Shown here: positions 51,319 through 60,366 of the stretch, piece by piece | Layout: the number at the start of each line of letters is the position of its first letter | Position numbering within the stretch: the stretch's first letter is position 1 | Origin: Colwellia demingiae | Lineage (GTDB): Bacteria > Pseudomonadota > Gammaproteobacteria > Enterobacterales > Alteromonadaceae | Direction: 5' to 3' | DNA: 64,000 nt | Assembly (NCBI RefSeq): GCF_007954275.1 | Contig: NZ_VOLT01000001.1 | Location: forward strand, 62,001-126,000 | Program-made: the position numbers and the translations under genes | Notes under the pieces: model-generated | What the model saw: only the letters and a program-made list of their open reading frames with translations | What the model was told of the DNA's origin: nothing | The model's database searches: none

Positions 51319-52332
51319 TTACTTTGATTTATTTTTCCTTTGCGCTTTTAAGTAACGCTTAACAGCAAAGTTATGTTCAGCTAGCGTTTTACTAAAAACA
51401 TGTTTGCCATCACCGCCGCTAACAAAGTAATAATAATCACTCTTTACTGGGTTTAGTGTAGCTTGTAGAGCTGACAAACCAGCCATTGCGATAGGCGTTG
51501 GCGGTAAACCATTAATTTTATAGGTATTGTAAGCCGTTTTTTCTCGTAGATGTGCACGGGTTATATCTCCAGCATAACGCTCACCTAAACCATAAATAAC
51601 CGTTGGATCGGTTTGTAAACGCATTTTTTTTCGTAAGCGATTAACGAAAACCGATGATATTGTTGGCTGTTCGGCAATATAACTTGTTTCCTTTTCTATG
51701 ATCGAGGCCATAATCAATGCTTGGTAAGGTGTTTTGTAAGGTAAGTTTTCTGCTCTGCTCTGCCATAACTCATTCAATTGTGCCTGCATATTTACGTAAG
51801 CACGTTTCAATAGTGTTATATCTTTAGTATCTGCTGTAAATGCATAAGTATCAGGAAATAACCACCCTTCAGGGTTTACTGAGTCAATACCCAGTTTTAT
51901 CGCTATTTCATTAATCGATTTATCTTCAATCGTTTGTTTAATATAAGGATGACCTGCGAGTATAATTAATGCGTCTTTAAAAAGCGTACCTTCGATAAAG
52001 GTGACAGAGAATTGGTGCTCTTTACCATCAACAAGCTGAACTAATAGTTGCGCTAAGGTTGAACCTTTGGTTATCAGGTAGGTACCCGCTTTAATATTTG
52101 CTTTTTGTGGAAATAGGCGACCATAATTTCTCAGCCAAAAACGGGTTGGTATCCATTTTTTATCCGCTAATTTTTTGGCAAAGGAGCTAACAGAGCTGCC
52201 AGGCATTACTTTTAGATAAGTATTTTTTTCGATTGCTATAGGGGTATGTAAGGCCTGTTCAAATTGATAACTTAAGGTAGCTATCGTACCAAGTAATGCC
52301 AAAATAATAATAATAATAAGTTTTTTGAGCAC
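51319..52332 (-). CDS. mltG: Endolytic murein transglycosylase MltG (YceG)
   Basis: A 337-residue YceG-like protein. One N-terminal transmembrane anchor (LIIIIILALLGTIATLSY), a LysM-like/helical periplasmic region (SSVSSFAKKLADKKWIPT), and the catalytic domain with MASIIEKETSYIAEQPTI (catalytic Glu) and LQTDPTVIYG, then YNTYKINGLPPTPIAMAG. MltG cuts nascent peptidoglycan strands and helps end glycan synthesis. It is downstream of pabC by 45 bases and upstream of tmk by 76, matching the conserved pabC-mltG-tmk order. Complete. Confidence 0.93.
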   Translation of the reverse strand: MLKKLIIIIILALLGTIATLSYQFEQALHTPIAIEKNTYLKVMPGSSVSSFAKKLADKKWIPTRFWLRNYGRLFPQKANIKAGTYLITKGSTLAQLLVQLVDGKEHQFSVTFIEGTLFKDALIILAGHPYIKQTIEDKSINEIAIKLGIDSVNPEGWLFPDTYAFTADTKDITLLKRAYVNMQAQLNELWQSRAENLPYKTPYQALIMASIIEKETSYIAEQPTISSVFVNRLRKKMRLQTDPTVIYGLGERYAGDITRAHLREKTAYNTYKINGLPPTPIAMAGLSALQATLNPVKSDYYYFVSGGDGKHVFSKTLAEHNFAVKRYLKAQRKNKSK

Positions 52333-52377
52333 GCTTTGTCCTTAATTAGTTTACTAGAAAAACGACAAAAAAATCGT

Positions 52378-53184
52378 TTAAATAAATCCTTTCATTTGTC
52401 TTTGAAGCTTCAATACAAGATCAACAGCAAGTAGACGATTATTGTACGTTTTTACCGGCATTATGCCCATCAAAGAATTTGAGATAAACATAGCTTGTGC
52501 GTATTTAAGATCTTCAAATGAGGTTTGGCGTACTTTTATTTGACTGTTATTGGCTATAATCACTTGTCTAATAATACCATCCACTCCTGATGTTGATATT
52601 TCAGGGGTGCATAACTGTTCATTGCGCCAATAAAATAAATTTGAACTAGTAGCCTCAATAACATCACCTTGGCAATTAGTAACAATAAGATCGTCCTCAC
52701 TACGCTCATCAAGCTCAGTTCTTAATAATACTTGCTCAAGTCTATTGAGATGTTTAATCCCGCCAAGCATTGAGCTAGTTCCAATCTGAGACTTACTATC
52801 TCCTACATTAATTCCTTGTCGAGCTAGCGTTTCATAGTGACTTGGAAAATCAGATATCATGATGATTATGTTTGCAGCATGATCACTTAGTCCAACTCTA
52901 GAGTAACCTCTGCCACCACTGCCTGCAGTTATCATTACTTTTAGTACCGCTAGCGAATAACCTTTGACCACCGATACTAATTGTTCTTTCAAACTTATGT
53001 TTGATGGTAGCAGCAGTTTTAATTGCTGACAGCCATGAGTTAATCGCTCAATATGCTTTTCTAATAATACCACTTCGCCATTAACGACTTTAGCCGTGGT
53101 AAATATCCCATCACCGTAAGCTAGTCCCCTATCGGTTACCGCTATATCTGTTTGTTGTTGACCATTTACCGAGCAATATTTCAT
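52378..53184 (-). CDS. pabC: Aminodeoxychorismate lyase
   Basis: A 268-residue PLP-dependent fold-type IV enzyme that releases pyruvate from 4-amino-4-deoxychorismate to give p-aminobenzoate for folate. Features: RGLAYGDGIFTTAKV near residue 20, the PLP lysine expected in GGIKHLNRLEQVLLR near 145, EATSSNLFYWRNEQLCTPE near 180 and GIIRQVI near 210. The 145-region reads IKHLNR, the typical PabC lysine context. It follows fabF after a terminator, so pabC may be transcribed separately or by read-through. Position between fabF and mltG is standard. Confidence 0.9.
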   Translation of the reverse strand: MKYCSVNGQQQTDIAVTDRGLAYGDGIFTTAKVVNGEVVLLEKHIERLTHGCQQLKLLLPSNISLKEQLVSVVKGYSLAVLKVMITAGSGGRGYSRVGLSDHAANIIIMISDFPSHYETLARQGINVGDSKSQIGTSSMLGGIKHLNRLEQVLLRTELDERSEDDLIVTNCQGDVIEATSSNLFYWRNEQLCTPEISTSGVDGIIRQVIIANNSQIKVRQTSFEDLKYAQAMFISNSLMGIMPVKTYNNRLLAVDLVLKLQRQMKGFI

Positions 53185-53226
53185 TGAGTGTCGCTACATT
53201 AGTAATAATATAAAATTTATTGACAT

Positions 53227-53275
53227 AAAAAAGCCTGAAGACTTCCTCTGCATAGAGGTTAGTATTCAGGCTTAC
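53227..53275 (-). terminator. Terminator after fabF
   Basis: On the minus strand AAGCCTGAA pairs with TTCAGGCTT (53265-53273 with 53231-53239), with an inner hairpin CCTCT/AGAGG and a T run following. It lies 65 bases past the fabF stop. Confidence 0.8.
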
Positions 53276-53338
53276 TCATTACTTTTCAAGTGGTTTACAT
53301 TAATTGCGGATAACTAATCAAAAGTAAACTAGAACAAA

Positions 53339-54577
53339 CTAAATCTTCTTAAAGATTAATGAGCCGTTTGTACCACCAAAACCAAATGAATTACAAAGTA
53401 CATATTCAAGGTCAACATCACGTGCTGCACCAGCAATATAATCTAGATCACAACCTTCATCAGGGTTATCTAAATTTATCGTCGGAGGAACTTGGCTATT
53501 TACTAATGCTTGAATACTAAAAATAGCTTCAATAGCTCCTGCAGCACCTAACAAATGTCCCGTCATAGACTTGGTAGAGCCCATCATTACATTCTTTGCA
53601 CCAGCACCAAATACAGTCTTAACCGCATTAGTTTCTGCCATATCACCCGCTTGTGTAGAAGTACCATGGGCATTGATGTAACCAATTCTGCTAATATCAA
53701 CTTTCGCGTCATTAATAGCATTTTGCATAGCACGCGCTGCGCCATCGCCATTTTCAGGTGGTGAAGTCATATGATAAGCATCACCGCTCATACCAAAGCC
53801 AACAAGCTCAGCATAAATTTTTGCACCACGGGCTTTTGCATGTTCATATTCTTCAACAACGATAACACCAGCACCATCACCAAGAACAAAACCATCGCGA
53901 TCTTTGTCCCAAGGACGAGATGCCGCTTCAGGGTCATCATTTCGACGAGATAAAGCGCGAGCAGCACCAAATCCGCCCATACCCAGTGTTGTGGAAGCTT
54001 TTTCAGCACCACCGGCAACAACAGCGTCGGCATCACCGTAAGCAATCATACGGGCAGCATGGCCAATGTTATGCACGCCACTAGTACACGCAGTAGTAAT
54101 CGCAATATTAGGACCTTGCAGACCAAACATAATTGATAAGTGACCCGCAATCATATTGATAATTGTTGAAGGCACAAAAAATGGCGATAACTTACGTGGA
54201 TTACCTTCAGCTTTGATTAGCTTGTTATGATTTTGTTCAATTAAACCTAAACCGCCAATGCCAGAGCCAATAGCAACACCAATACGGGGTGCATTTTGCT
54301 CAGTAACTTCAAGACCTGAGTCTTTAAAAGCTTGTACGCCCGCAGCAATACCATATTGAATAAAAAGATCCATTTTTTTGGCTTCTTTTCGTTCCATATA
54401 ATTTTGGGCATCAAAGTTTTTTACTAAGCCAGCAAATTTAGTGGGATAATCTGTGGTATCAAAATGATCAATATTACCTATACCACTTTTACCAAGTAGC
54501 AGGTTTTGCCATGTTTCTTCTGCGGTGTTGGCTAATGGGCTAAGCATGCCAATGCCAGTAACTACTACACGTCTCAT
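53339..54577 (-). CDS. fabF: 3-oxoacyl-ACP synthase II
   Basis: A 412-residue condensing enzyme. Catalytic Cys in [12 protein letters not shown] near residue 162, the first His in [11 protein letters not shown] near 303 and the second His in [19 protein letters not shown] near 340; the C-terminal [12 protein letters not shown] is complete. It elongates acyl-ACP, including the C16:1 to C18:1 step relevant to cold adaptation. It is downstream of acpP, with a terminator-like hairpin in the 157-base gap, so its level may be set by partial read-through. No anomalies in sequence. Confidence 0.95.
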   Translation of the reverse strand: MRRVVVTGIGMLSPLANTAEETWQNLLLGKSGIGNIDHFDTTDYPTKFAGLVKNFDAQNYMERKEAKKMDLFIQYGIAAGVQAFKDSGLEVTEQNAPRIGVAIGSGIGGLGLIEQNHNKLIKAEGNPRKLSPFFVPSTIINMIAGHLSIMFGLQGPNIAITTACTSGVHNIGHAARMIAYGDADAVVAGGAEKASTTLGMGGFGAARALSRRNDDPEAASRPWDKDRDGFVLGDGAGVIVVEEYEHAKARGAKIYAELVGFGMSGDAYHMTSPPENGDGAARAMQNAINDAKVDISRIGYINAHGTSTQAGDMAETNAVKTVFGAGAKNVMMGSTKSMTGHLLGAAGAIEAIFSIQALVNSQVPPTINLDNPDEGCDLDYIAGAARDVDLEYVLCNSFGFGGTNGSLIFKKI

Positions 54578-54654
54578 AACAGAGCGGCCTCCGAAAAATT
54601 AAATGTATTACTCAATGATAGTCTTTTATTGAATAATATCGTCATCTTATAGAT

Positions 54655-54694
54655 AAAAAAAAAGCGGTCACTTACAATTAAGTATACCGCTTTT
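54655..54694 (-). terminator. Terminator/attenuator between acpP and fabF
   Basis: On the minus strand AAAAGCGGT and ACCGCTTTT (54660-54668 and 54686-54694 as complements) form a stem with a 17-base loop, followed by nine T. It ends abundant acpP transcripts before fabF. Confidence 0.82.
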
Positions 54695-54734
54695 ATTATT
54701 TGACTAAGCTCGATAACATCGAACTTATTAACAA

Positions 54735-54968
54735 TTACTGGTTAGCAGTAACGTAATCGATTGCTGCTTGAACTGTTGTAATTTTTTCAGCTTCTTCGTC
54801 AGGAATTTCAGTATCAAATTCTTCTTCTAACGCCATAACTAATTCAACAGTGTCTAATGAGTCAGCACCTAAGTCATCAACAAATGATGAATCAATTTTT
54901 ACTTCTGCTTCACTAACACCTAACTGTTCAACTGTGATTTTTTTTACGCGTTCTTCGATATTACTCAT
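54735..54968 (-). CDS. acpP: Acyl carrier protein
   Basis: A 77-residue acidic four-helix protein. The phosphopantetheine attachment site is Ser37 in [16 protein letters not shown] start at ATG 54968 ([17 protein letters not shown]), preceded by GGAAA. A frame continues upstream to 55043, but those 25 residues are not conserved. It carries acyl intermediates for fatty-acid, lipid A and lipoate synthesis. It lies between fabG and fabF in the standard cluster. Codon use in this gene is typical of a highly expressed gene, as expected. Confidence 0.96.
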   Translation of the reverse strand: MSNIEERVKKITVEQLGVSEAEVKIDSSFVDDLGADSLDTVELVMALEEEFDTEIPDEEAEKITTVQAAIDYVTANQ

Positions 54969-55128
54969 TTTATTTCCTTTACTGAAAGTGCATTTTTTCA
55001 AATTGCGTGTAGTGTATTCGTCAACAGCTTGCCATGCAAGCAACTAATTCACTTTTTTAAGCTGGTCTAACCTGTTGAAGTATTGAAAAATATGATTAAA
55101 AAACAATGTAAGCCTTAAAAATCAAGGC

Positions 55129-55875
55129 TTACACCATATACATACCACCATTAACGTGGATTGTTTCACCCGTAACATAAGCTGCAGCATCTGATGCTAG
55201 AAACGCGACAGTACTAGCAATTTCTTCTGGCTTACCTAAACGATTAGCAGGAACTTGTGAAAAAATCCCTTCTTTTTGTTCATCGGTTAGCGTTTGTGTC
55301 ATATCTGTATCTATAAAGCCTGGTGAAACTGTATTTACCGTAATACCACGAGAAGCGACTTCACGTGCTAAGGCTTTAGTGAAACCTAATAAACCCGCTT
55401 TAGCTGTTGCATAGTTAACTTGACCAGCATTACCCATTGTACCTACAACAGAGCCAATATTGATGATACGGCCTGTACGCTTCTTCATCATAGGACGAAT
55501 GGCAGCTTTACTTACTTTGAAAACAGACGTTAAGTTAGTTTCAATAATGTCTGACCACTCATCATCTTTCATACGCATAAATAAATTATCACGGGTGATA
55601 CCAGCGTTATTTACTAGAATATCAATGGAACCATGTGCTTCTTTAATAGCTACAAACATTTCAGCGATAGATTCATCACTTGTTACGTTTAGTACCAAAC
55701 CCATACCACTACCGTTATCAGCAGTTAAATACTCAGTTATGTTATTGGCACCATTTTCTGATGTCGCGGTACCAATTACCGTTGCACCAAGTGACTGTAA
55801 TTGTGTAGCTATTGCTTTACCAATACCACGACTTGCGCCAGTAACTAAAGCGACTTTACCTTCTAAAGAAAACAT
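55129..55875 (-). CDS. fabG: 3-oxoacyl-ACP reductase
   Basis: A 248-residue short-chain dehydrogenase. NADPH-binding ASRGIGKAIATQL near residues 14-26, NNAGITRDNLF near 88, catalytic Ser in NIGSVVGTMGNAGQ near 140 and YATAKAG (Tyr-x-x-x-Lys) near 153-159, with the SPGFIDTDMT segment after. It reduces 3-oxoacyl-ACP in each elongation round. It lies 161 bases before acpP and downstream of fabD across the repeat element at 55952-56144, an insertion in an otherwise compact operon. Confidence 0.95.
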   Translation of the reverse strand: MFSLEGKVALVTGASRGIGKAIATQLQSLGATVIGTATSENGANNITEYLTADNGSGMGLVLNVTSDESIAEMFVAIKEAHGSIDILVNNAGITRDNLFMRMKDDEWSDIIETNLTSVFKVSKAAIRPMMKKRTGRIINIGSVVGTMGNAGQVNYATAKAGLLGFTKALAREVASRGITVNTVSPGFIDTDMTQTLTDEQKEGIFSQVPANRLGKPEEIASTVAFLASDAAAYVTGETIHVNGGMYMV

Positions 55876-55951
55876 ATTTTTACCTGCTCTTTTTATTTTA
55901 TAACGTTACCTTGTTCAATAAGGTAACGAATCATTTATATTAAATTATTTT

Positions 55952-56144
55952 ATACCCGTTCCGCTTGAAGTTGCATGATTCAGCTGGAATTAGAAACGCC
56001 TTTAGGCAAGGTATTGATTGAAGAGAATAGTTATTCTATTGTCGAAATCAATAACGCAGCATAAAGCATTTCTAAACCAGCCCCTTGGGGAAGTCTGAGC
56101 GACTCAGACTTCCTGAAACGAGCATATTCAAGTGGTTCGGGTAT
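55952..56144. repeat. Intergenic imperfect-palindrome repeat, copy 2 (193 bp), inside the fab cluster
   Basis: Same family as the element at 45926-46188. It has the ATACCCG ... CGGGTAT termini, the TTTAGGCAAGGTATTGATT motif, a central AATAGTTATTCTATT palindrome and AATAACGCAGCATAA. A GAAGTCTGAGCGACTCAGACTTC palindrome (23 bases, near 56090-56113) forms the second hairpin. It lies between fabD and fabG, within their operon, so it is transcribed and may fold in the mRNA. Confidence 0.75.
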
Positions 56145-56179
56145 ATCTTGCTAGAATATAATCGTTTACTTAACAACGG

Positions 56180-57124
56180 TTATATTTCACCAGTAACTAA
56201 ATCTTTTGCTTGCTGTAACGAATCCGTTGTATTAAAACTAACACTGCGTAGTGATTTATTTATACGCTTATTCAAGCCTTGTAATACTTTACCAGGGCCT
56301 ACTTCAACCACTTTCTCTATACCGTCATTTGCTAGCAGAGTAATAGTTTCACTCCAACGTACAGGCGAATATAATTGCTTAACTAGTGCAGCTTTTATTG
56401 CTTCTCCTGAGACCTCTTCAGCGACATCCACATTATTTACTACGGCAATCTTCGGCTGGTTAAAAGTGATACACTCTAGCTCTATAGCCAATTTAGTTGC
56501 TGCATCGCTCATTAAAGCACAATGCGATGGCACGCTAACAGGTAACGGTAAAACACGTTTTGCCCCTGCAGCTTTACAAAGCACTCCAGCACGCTCAACA
56601 GCTTCTTTATGGCCAGCAATAACAACCTGACCGGGAGAATTAAAATTAACTGCTGAAACAACTTGTGTATCCTTTGCTTCATTACAGGCATTAATAATAT
56701 CTTCATCAGCTAAGCCAATAACAGCTGCCATGGCTCCAACGCCTTCAGGAACACAGGCTTGCATGAACTGACCACGTTTTTCAACTAATACTACCGCGTC
56801 ACTTAGGGAGAACACTCCTGCACACACTAGCGCTGAATATTCACCTAAACTGTGGCCAGCCATAATATCGGGGGTTACTGTCGACTCTGCTTGCCAAACA
56901 CGCCATAAGGCAACACTCGCCGTTAACAATGCTGGTTGAGTAAAATTAGTTTGATTAAGTTTTTCTGCTGGACCTTGGCTAACTAATTGCCATAAATCAT
57001 AACCTAAAGCTTTAGAAGCTTCTTCAAAGGTTGCTTGTACGATACTGTTTTCTGCAAAGTCACTGAGCATGGCAACAGTTTGTGAGCCCTGTCCTGGAAA
57101 AATGAATGCTAATTTATTTTGCAT
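56180..57124 (-). CDS. fabD: Malonyl-CoA:ACP transacylase
   Basis: A 314-residue acyltransferase. The GQGSQTVAMLSDF motif is near residues 11-23, the nucleophile Ser in AGHSLGEYSALVCAG near 92, and the active-site His in VSVPSHCALM near 200; the rest matches FabD in length. It moves malonyl groups from CoA to ACP. It is upstream of fabG (with the repeat between them) and downstream of plsX. The usual fabH is absent from the 303-base plsX-fabD gap. Confidence 0.94.
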   Translation of the reverse strand: MQNKLAFIFPGQGSQTVAMLSDFAENSIVQATFEEASKALGYDLWQLVSQGPAEKLNQTNFTQPALLTASVALWRVWQAESTVTPDIMAGHSLGEYSALVCAGVFSLSDAVVLVEKRGQFMQACVPEGVGAMAAVIGLADEDIINACNEAKDTQVVSAVNFNSPGQVVIAGHKEAVERAGVLCKAAGAKRVLPLPVSVPSHCALMSDAATKLAIELECITFNQPKIAVVNNVDVAEEVSGEAIKAALVKQLYSPVRWSETITLLANDGIEKVVEVGPGKVLQGLNKRINKSLRSVSFNTTDSLQQAKDLVTGEI

Positions 57125-57427
57125 ATTGATACTCTATTTAAATTTTTTGTTAATAAATAACCTGAACGCTACTTAATAAAGATTTCTTTAGCAGCTACTT
57201 TACTGACTTCTTCGTTAAATTTACTTGCAATAAGCGAGCTATTGACACGTAAATTTGCCTTGAATTAAGAAAAATATCAAGCTAACGATATTAAAGCAAC
57301 TTAAGCATTATAATTCAATACATTAACTATCTATTAAAGTGAGTTCAGGTTAAACACGTTGATTTTAGTATTATTAATTGAGGAAAAGTTATTATAGTAA
57401 AAATATTTTTCACTAGATAAAGCATGG
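57125..57427. other. plsX-fabD gap where fabH is normally found
   Basis: 303 AT-rich bases with no intact gene. A 31-codon minus-strand frame ending at 57169 (FKANLRVNSSLIASKFNEEV ...) has no start codon and does not match FabH. No fabH remnant was recognised. The fabD promoter probably lies here. Confidence 0.5.
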
Positions 57428-58477
57428 TTAACGACAAGTAAAACCGTGTTCTAATGAGGTTTTAATTTTCTCAGGAACTTGCCTTTCAACTTCTTTTACG
57501 GCTTCTTCAATTGCAGATAAAAAAGCGCTTGAATTAGCATTACCATGACTTTTAACCACTATACCGCGTAATCCTATCAAACTTGCGCCATTGTACTGGT
57601 CGGGGTTCATGGTTTTAAACAGTTTTTTGAAGCTTGGTTTAAGTAATGAGCCAAATAATTTAGCCACTAAACTCGCGCTAAAAGCGGTTTTAGATTTTTG
57701 ATAAACTAACCGTGCAACACCTTCACAGGTTTTTAATGCGACATTACCAACAAAACCATCACAGACAATAACATCGGCTTTATTGGAAAAAATATCGCTA
57801 CCTTCAATAAAACCAACATAATTAATATCTTTATTTTCCGTCAATTCAAGTGCTGCGAGTTTTATATGATCGCTGCCTTTAATTGCTTCCTCACCCATAT
57901 TAAGTAAAGCAACTCGTGGTTTATTAATACCATCCACTTGTTCGGCCATTACTGAACCCATCACACCAAATTGGTATAATACATGGGAATCACAAAATAC
58001 ATTGGCGCCCAAATCAAGCATAAAAACATGTTTATCTTTATCATGGGTAGGTAATGATGAAATAAGTGCTGGGCGCTCTACTCCCGGTATGTTTTTTAAC
58101 ACAAAATGTGCCATAGAAAATAATGCCCCGGTGTTGCCGGCACTTACACAAGCTTGTGCACGACCTTCATGAACCAGATCAAGTGCTTTACGCATTGATG
58201 AGTCTTTTTTGGTCCTGAGTGCGACAATTGGCTTATCCGACATTAAAACAACTTGAGAGGTCGGAAAAATACTTAACTGTTTATGAGTAGTTAAATTTTC
58301 TTGGGTGATTTTAAAACGAGCAAGGATTTCTGTAATGATGATTTCATCACCACAAAGAATGAGGTGCAAATTTGGCTGATGATTTATAGCCTTGATTGCT
58401 GAAGAAATTGTTATAAGGGGGCCTTGGTCGCCCCCCATAACATCTAACGCGATGGTTAGATCAGTATTTAAGCTCAA
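57428..58477 (-). CDS. plsX: Phosphate acyltransferase PlsX
   Basis: A 349-residue PlsX. Family motifs: ALDVMGGDQGP near residue 10, ACVSAGNTGALFSMAHF near 110, GLRGIVVKSHGNAN near 305, and VLMSDKPIVALRTKKDSSM near 77. It makes acyl-phosphate from acyl-ACP, the entry to phospholipid synthesis. The start used is TTG at 58477, which directly precedes the conserved N-terminus; no in-frame ATG lies before VMGGD, so this or a nearby alternative start is needed. It follows rpmF by 26 bases, the standard yceD-rpmF-plsX order. Confidence 0.92.
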   Translation of the reverse strand: MSLNTDLTIALDVMGGDQGPLITISSAIKAINHQPNLHLILCGDEIIITEILARFKITQENLTTHKQLSIFPTSQVVLMSDKPIVALRTKKDSSMRKALDLVHEGRAQACVSAGNTGALFSMAHFVLKNIPGVERPALISSLPTHDKDKHVFMLDLGANVFCDSHVLYQFGVMGSVMAEQVDGINKPRVALLNMGEEAIKGSDHIKLAALELTENKDINYVGFIEGSDIFSNKADVIVCDGFVGNVALKTCEGVARLVYQKSKTAFSASLVAKLFGSLLKPSFKKLFKTMNPDQYNGASLIGLRGIVVKSHGNANSSAFLSAIEEAVKEVERQVPEKIKTSLEHGFTCR

Positions 58478-58503
58478 ACGAGGTAAGCCTAAAATATAAT
58501 CGC

Positions 58504-58674
58504 TTAAACAGCGATTACTTTAACGCCTTTGTAAAAACCATCAGCAGTTATATGGTGACGACGATGCGTTTCACCTGACACTGGATCTACTGATAAGTTT
58601 TCCGGTGTTACTGCATCATGTGAACGGCGCATGCCACGTCTTGAACGAGACTTTTTGCTTTTTTGTACTGCCAT
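58504..58674 (-). CDS. rpmF: 50S ribosomal protein L32
   Basis: A 56-residue protein beginning [20 protein letters not shown] and ending in [10 protein letters not shown], the standard gammaproteobacterial L32 without the cysteine zinc motif. The middle [18 protein letters not shown] is typical. It is part of the large ribosomal subunit. It lies between yceD (48 bases upstream) and plsX (26 bases downstream) as in E. coli. Being so short, it is easily missed by length filters. Confidence 0.96.
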   Translation of the reverse strand: MAVQKSKKSRSRRGMRRSHDAVTPENLSVDPVSGETHRRHHITADGFYKGVKVIAV

Positions 58675-58722
58675 GAGTTACTCCTAAATCGGTTATTAGT
58701 TAAATAGCTGTATGCTTATTAA

Positions 58723-59235
58723 CTACTTGAATTGTTTTAATACATCAAATGGATTTGGCTTCTCAAGCTCTTCTGGCAACTCACCCCAAACTGAATCAGC
58801 ATCAGCTGAACAATCTTGAATGTTGTGCCGTGGAATTAATGGGATCATGAGCATTAACTCTTCTTCCACTAATTCGCGTAAGTTTACTTCACCATTTTCA
58901 TCTAATTCTACTACGTCATAATATGACGGGATTTTTTCAGCTGCTTCCTCATTTTTGGCAGGACTAAAAGTAAACTCTACTTCAAGTGACTGATCAAAAG
59001 TTTCGTTACACCGCTGACAAGTTAATGCAACTAATGCCGATCCCGTACCTGACATTACTGTCAAACCACGTTCATCCACATCAAACTTAACACTTACTTG
59101 AACATGCTCGCTTCTGCTTTCGCATTCTGCAAGCAGTCTCGTCATATCCGCTAATTTAAATACACCTTTGCACACGAGTCTACGTTGCGCGCTACGGGAT
59201 GGACTAATTGTTATTGGAAGTTTAAGATTCTGCAT
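58723..59235 (-). CDS. yceD: YceD (DUF177) large ribosomal RNA accumulation protein
   Basis: A 170-residue DUF177 protein. The conserved core includes CQRCNETFDQSLEVEFTFSP near residues 75-95 and the acidic ELDENGEVNLRELVEEELMLMIP near 110-130, with a C-terminal DCSADADSVWGELPEEL. YceD supports 23S rRNA accumulation and is cotranscribed with rpmF in E. coli and plants. Here it is the first gene of the minus-strand yceD-rpmF-plsX-fab cluster. Length is normal. Confidence 0.9.
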   Translation of the reverse strand: MQNLKLPITISPSRSAQRRLVCKGVFKLADMTRLLAECESRSEHVQVSVKFDVDERGLTVMSGTGSALVALTCQRCNETFDQSLEVEFTFSPAKNEEAAEKIPSYYDVVELDENGEVNLRELVEEELMLMIPLIPRHNIQDCSADADSVWGELPEELEKPNPFDVLKQFK

Positions 59236-59703
59236 AAGGCGCGCATATTATAGTCCCTACAGGCAAGTGTCAAAAGAAAATTGCACTATTTTGTTTAAAA
59301 GCTCAAGATAGACTCAATATTAACAATAATTGTATAATAATTGTTTGTTTCGACAACAATTGCTATTTAAATGAACAATGCCGCAATTTATACTAAACAG
59401 ATTAATTTATTGTTCGACTTAGCACTTGGGTAACGAGCTTAGAATAAGCAACAAACGTAAGCATAGTTATTACTTCATTCATTTTGTGATGCTATCAGTT
59501 TACTACTGAGCTTTAATAAGGAGATATTACTTAAGTAAACATAAAAGGCTTATATGCTGCGCTATTAATATTGAATAGAATACTATAACTTTTCTCTTCA
59601 ACCAATACCTTCCTCTAAGTCTTTTAAGTCTCACTAAGTATTCAATAAATTAGTTCGATTAGTCTTAAACTATTTAGTAAAAGAATTTATTTAAAGGATA
59701 AAT
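59236..59703. promoter_or_regulatory. yceD/maf divergent intergenic region
   Basis: 468 AT-rich bases containing the promoters of the yceD cluster (minus) and of maf (plus). A near-palindromic AATAATTGT repeat (about 59325-59345) is the only structure seen. No coding frame was supported. Confidence 0.4.
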
Positions 59704-60306
59704 ATGAAAACCTTAGTACTTGGCTCTACTTCTCCATTTCGGAAAACTATTTTAGAAAAACTCCAACTACCTTTTTACTGTGCAAAACCTAATATTGATG
59801 AAACTGAAAAAAAAGATGAATCTCCCCAAGCTTTAGTTGAACGCCTCGCCATAGAAAAGGCAAAAGCGGTTAGTTCAGAATACCCAAACGCTTTAATTAT
59901 AGGATCAGATCAAGTAGCAGTATGCGAAGAAGAGATTTTAGGTAAGCCTCATAATTTTGACAATGCTGTTGTTCAGTTAAGTAAGTTTAGTGGCAAAAGT
60001 ATTACTTTCTATACAGGTCTATGTGTTTATGACAGTGAAAAGGATAAAACCATTGCTTTAGTTGAACCTTTTACCGTGCATTTCAATCAACTGAGCCAAA
60101 AAGATATAGCGAATTATCTTAATGCTGAACAGCCTTATAATTGTGCTGGAAGTTTTAAAAGTGAAGGCTTAGGTATTTGCTTATTTAGCAAACTTGAAGG
60201 TGATGATCCAAATACCTTAATAGGGTTACCTTTGATCAAGCTCGTGGAGCTATTAAAGCAACATGGTATTGATGTACTAGCTGAGCAAGGAAAACTGGCT
60301 TTTTGA
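59704..60306 (+). CDS. yceF: Maf family nucleotide pyrophosphatase (YceF, 7-methyl-GTP type)
   Basis: A 200-residue Maf protein. The substrate loop [15 protein letters not shown] is near residues 5-19, the catalytic region [18 protein letters not shown] near 67-84, and [22 protein letters not shown] near 145-166. The GSFKSE-GLG signature fits the YceF branch, which hydrolyses m7GTP and is thought to clean damaged nucleotides, rather than the YhdE dTTPase branch. It is transcribed away from yceD and ends at a strong bidirectional terminator. Complete. Confidence 0.88.
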   Translation: MKTLVLGSTSPFRKTILEKLQLPFYCAKPNIDETEKKDESPQALVERLAIEKAKAVSSEYPNALIIGSDQVAVCEEEILGKPHNFDNAVVQLSKFSGKSITFYTGLCVYDSEKDKTIALVEPFTVHFNQLSQKDIANYLNAEQPYNCAGSFKSEGLGICLFSKLEGDDPNTLIGLPLIKLVELLKQHGIDVLAEQGKLAF

Positions 60307-60313
60307 TAGAGTC

Positions 60314-60350
60314 AAAGAGGTAAGTAACATAAAGTGCTACTTACCTCTTT
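60314..60350. terminator. Bidirectional terminator between yceF and the HAD gene
   Basis: A 13-base perfect stem AAAGAGGTAAGTA / TACTTACCTCTTT with an 11-base loop, T-rich on both sides, between two convergent genes. Confidence 0.88.
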
Positions 60351-60366
60351 TATAAATGCTAAAGCA

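Noticed and set aside
56085..56630. Plus-strand 181-codon frame overlapping the repeat and fabD
   Set aside because: Antisense to conserved fabD sequence and starts inside a repeat; composition is not coding-like.
57169..57264. fabH remnant in the plsX-fabD gap
   Set aside because: The short minus-strand frame ending KEIFIK has no similarity that I can see to the FabH C-terminus.
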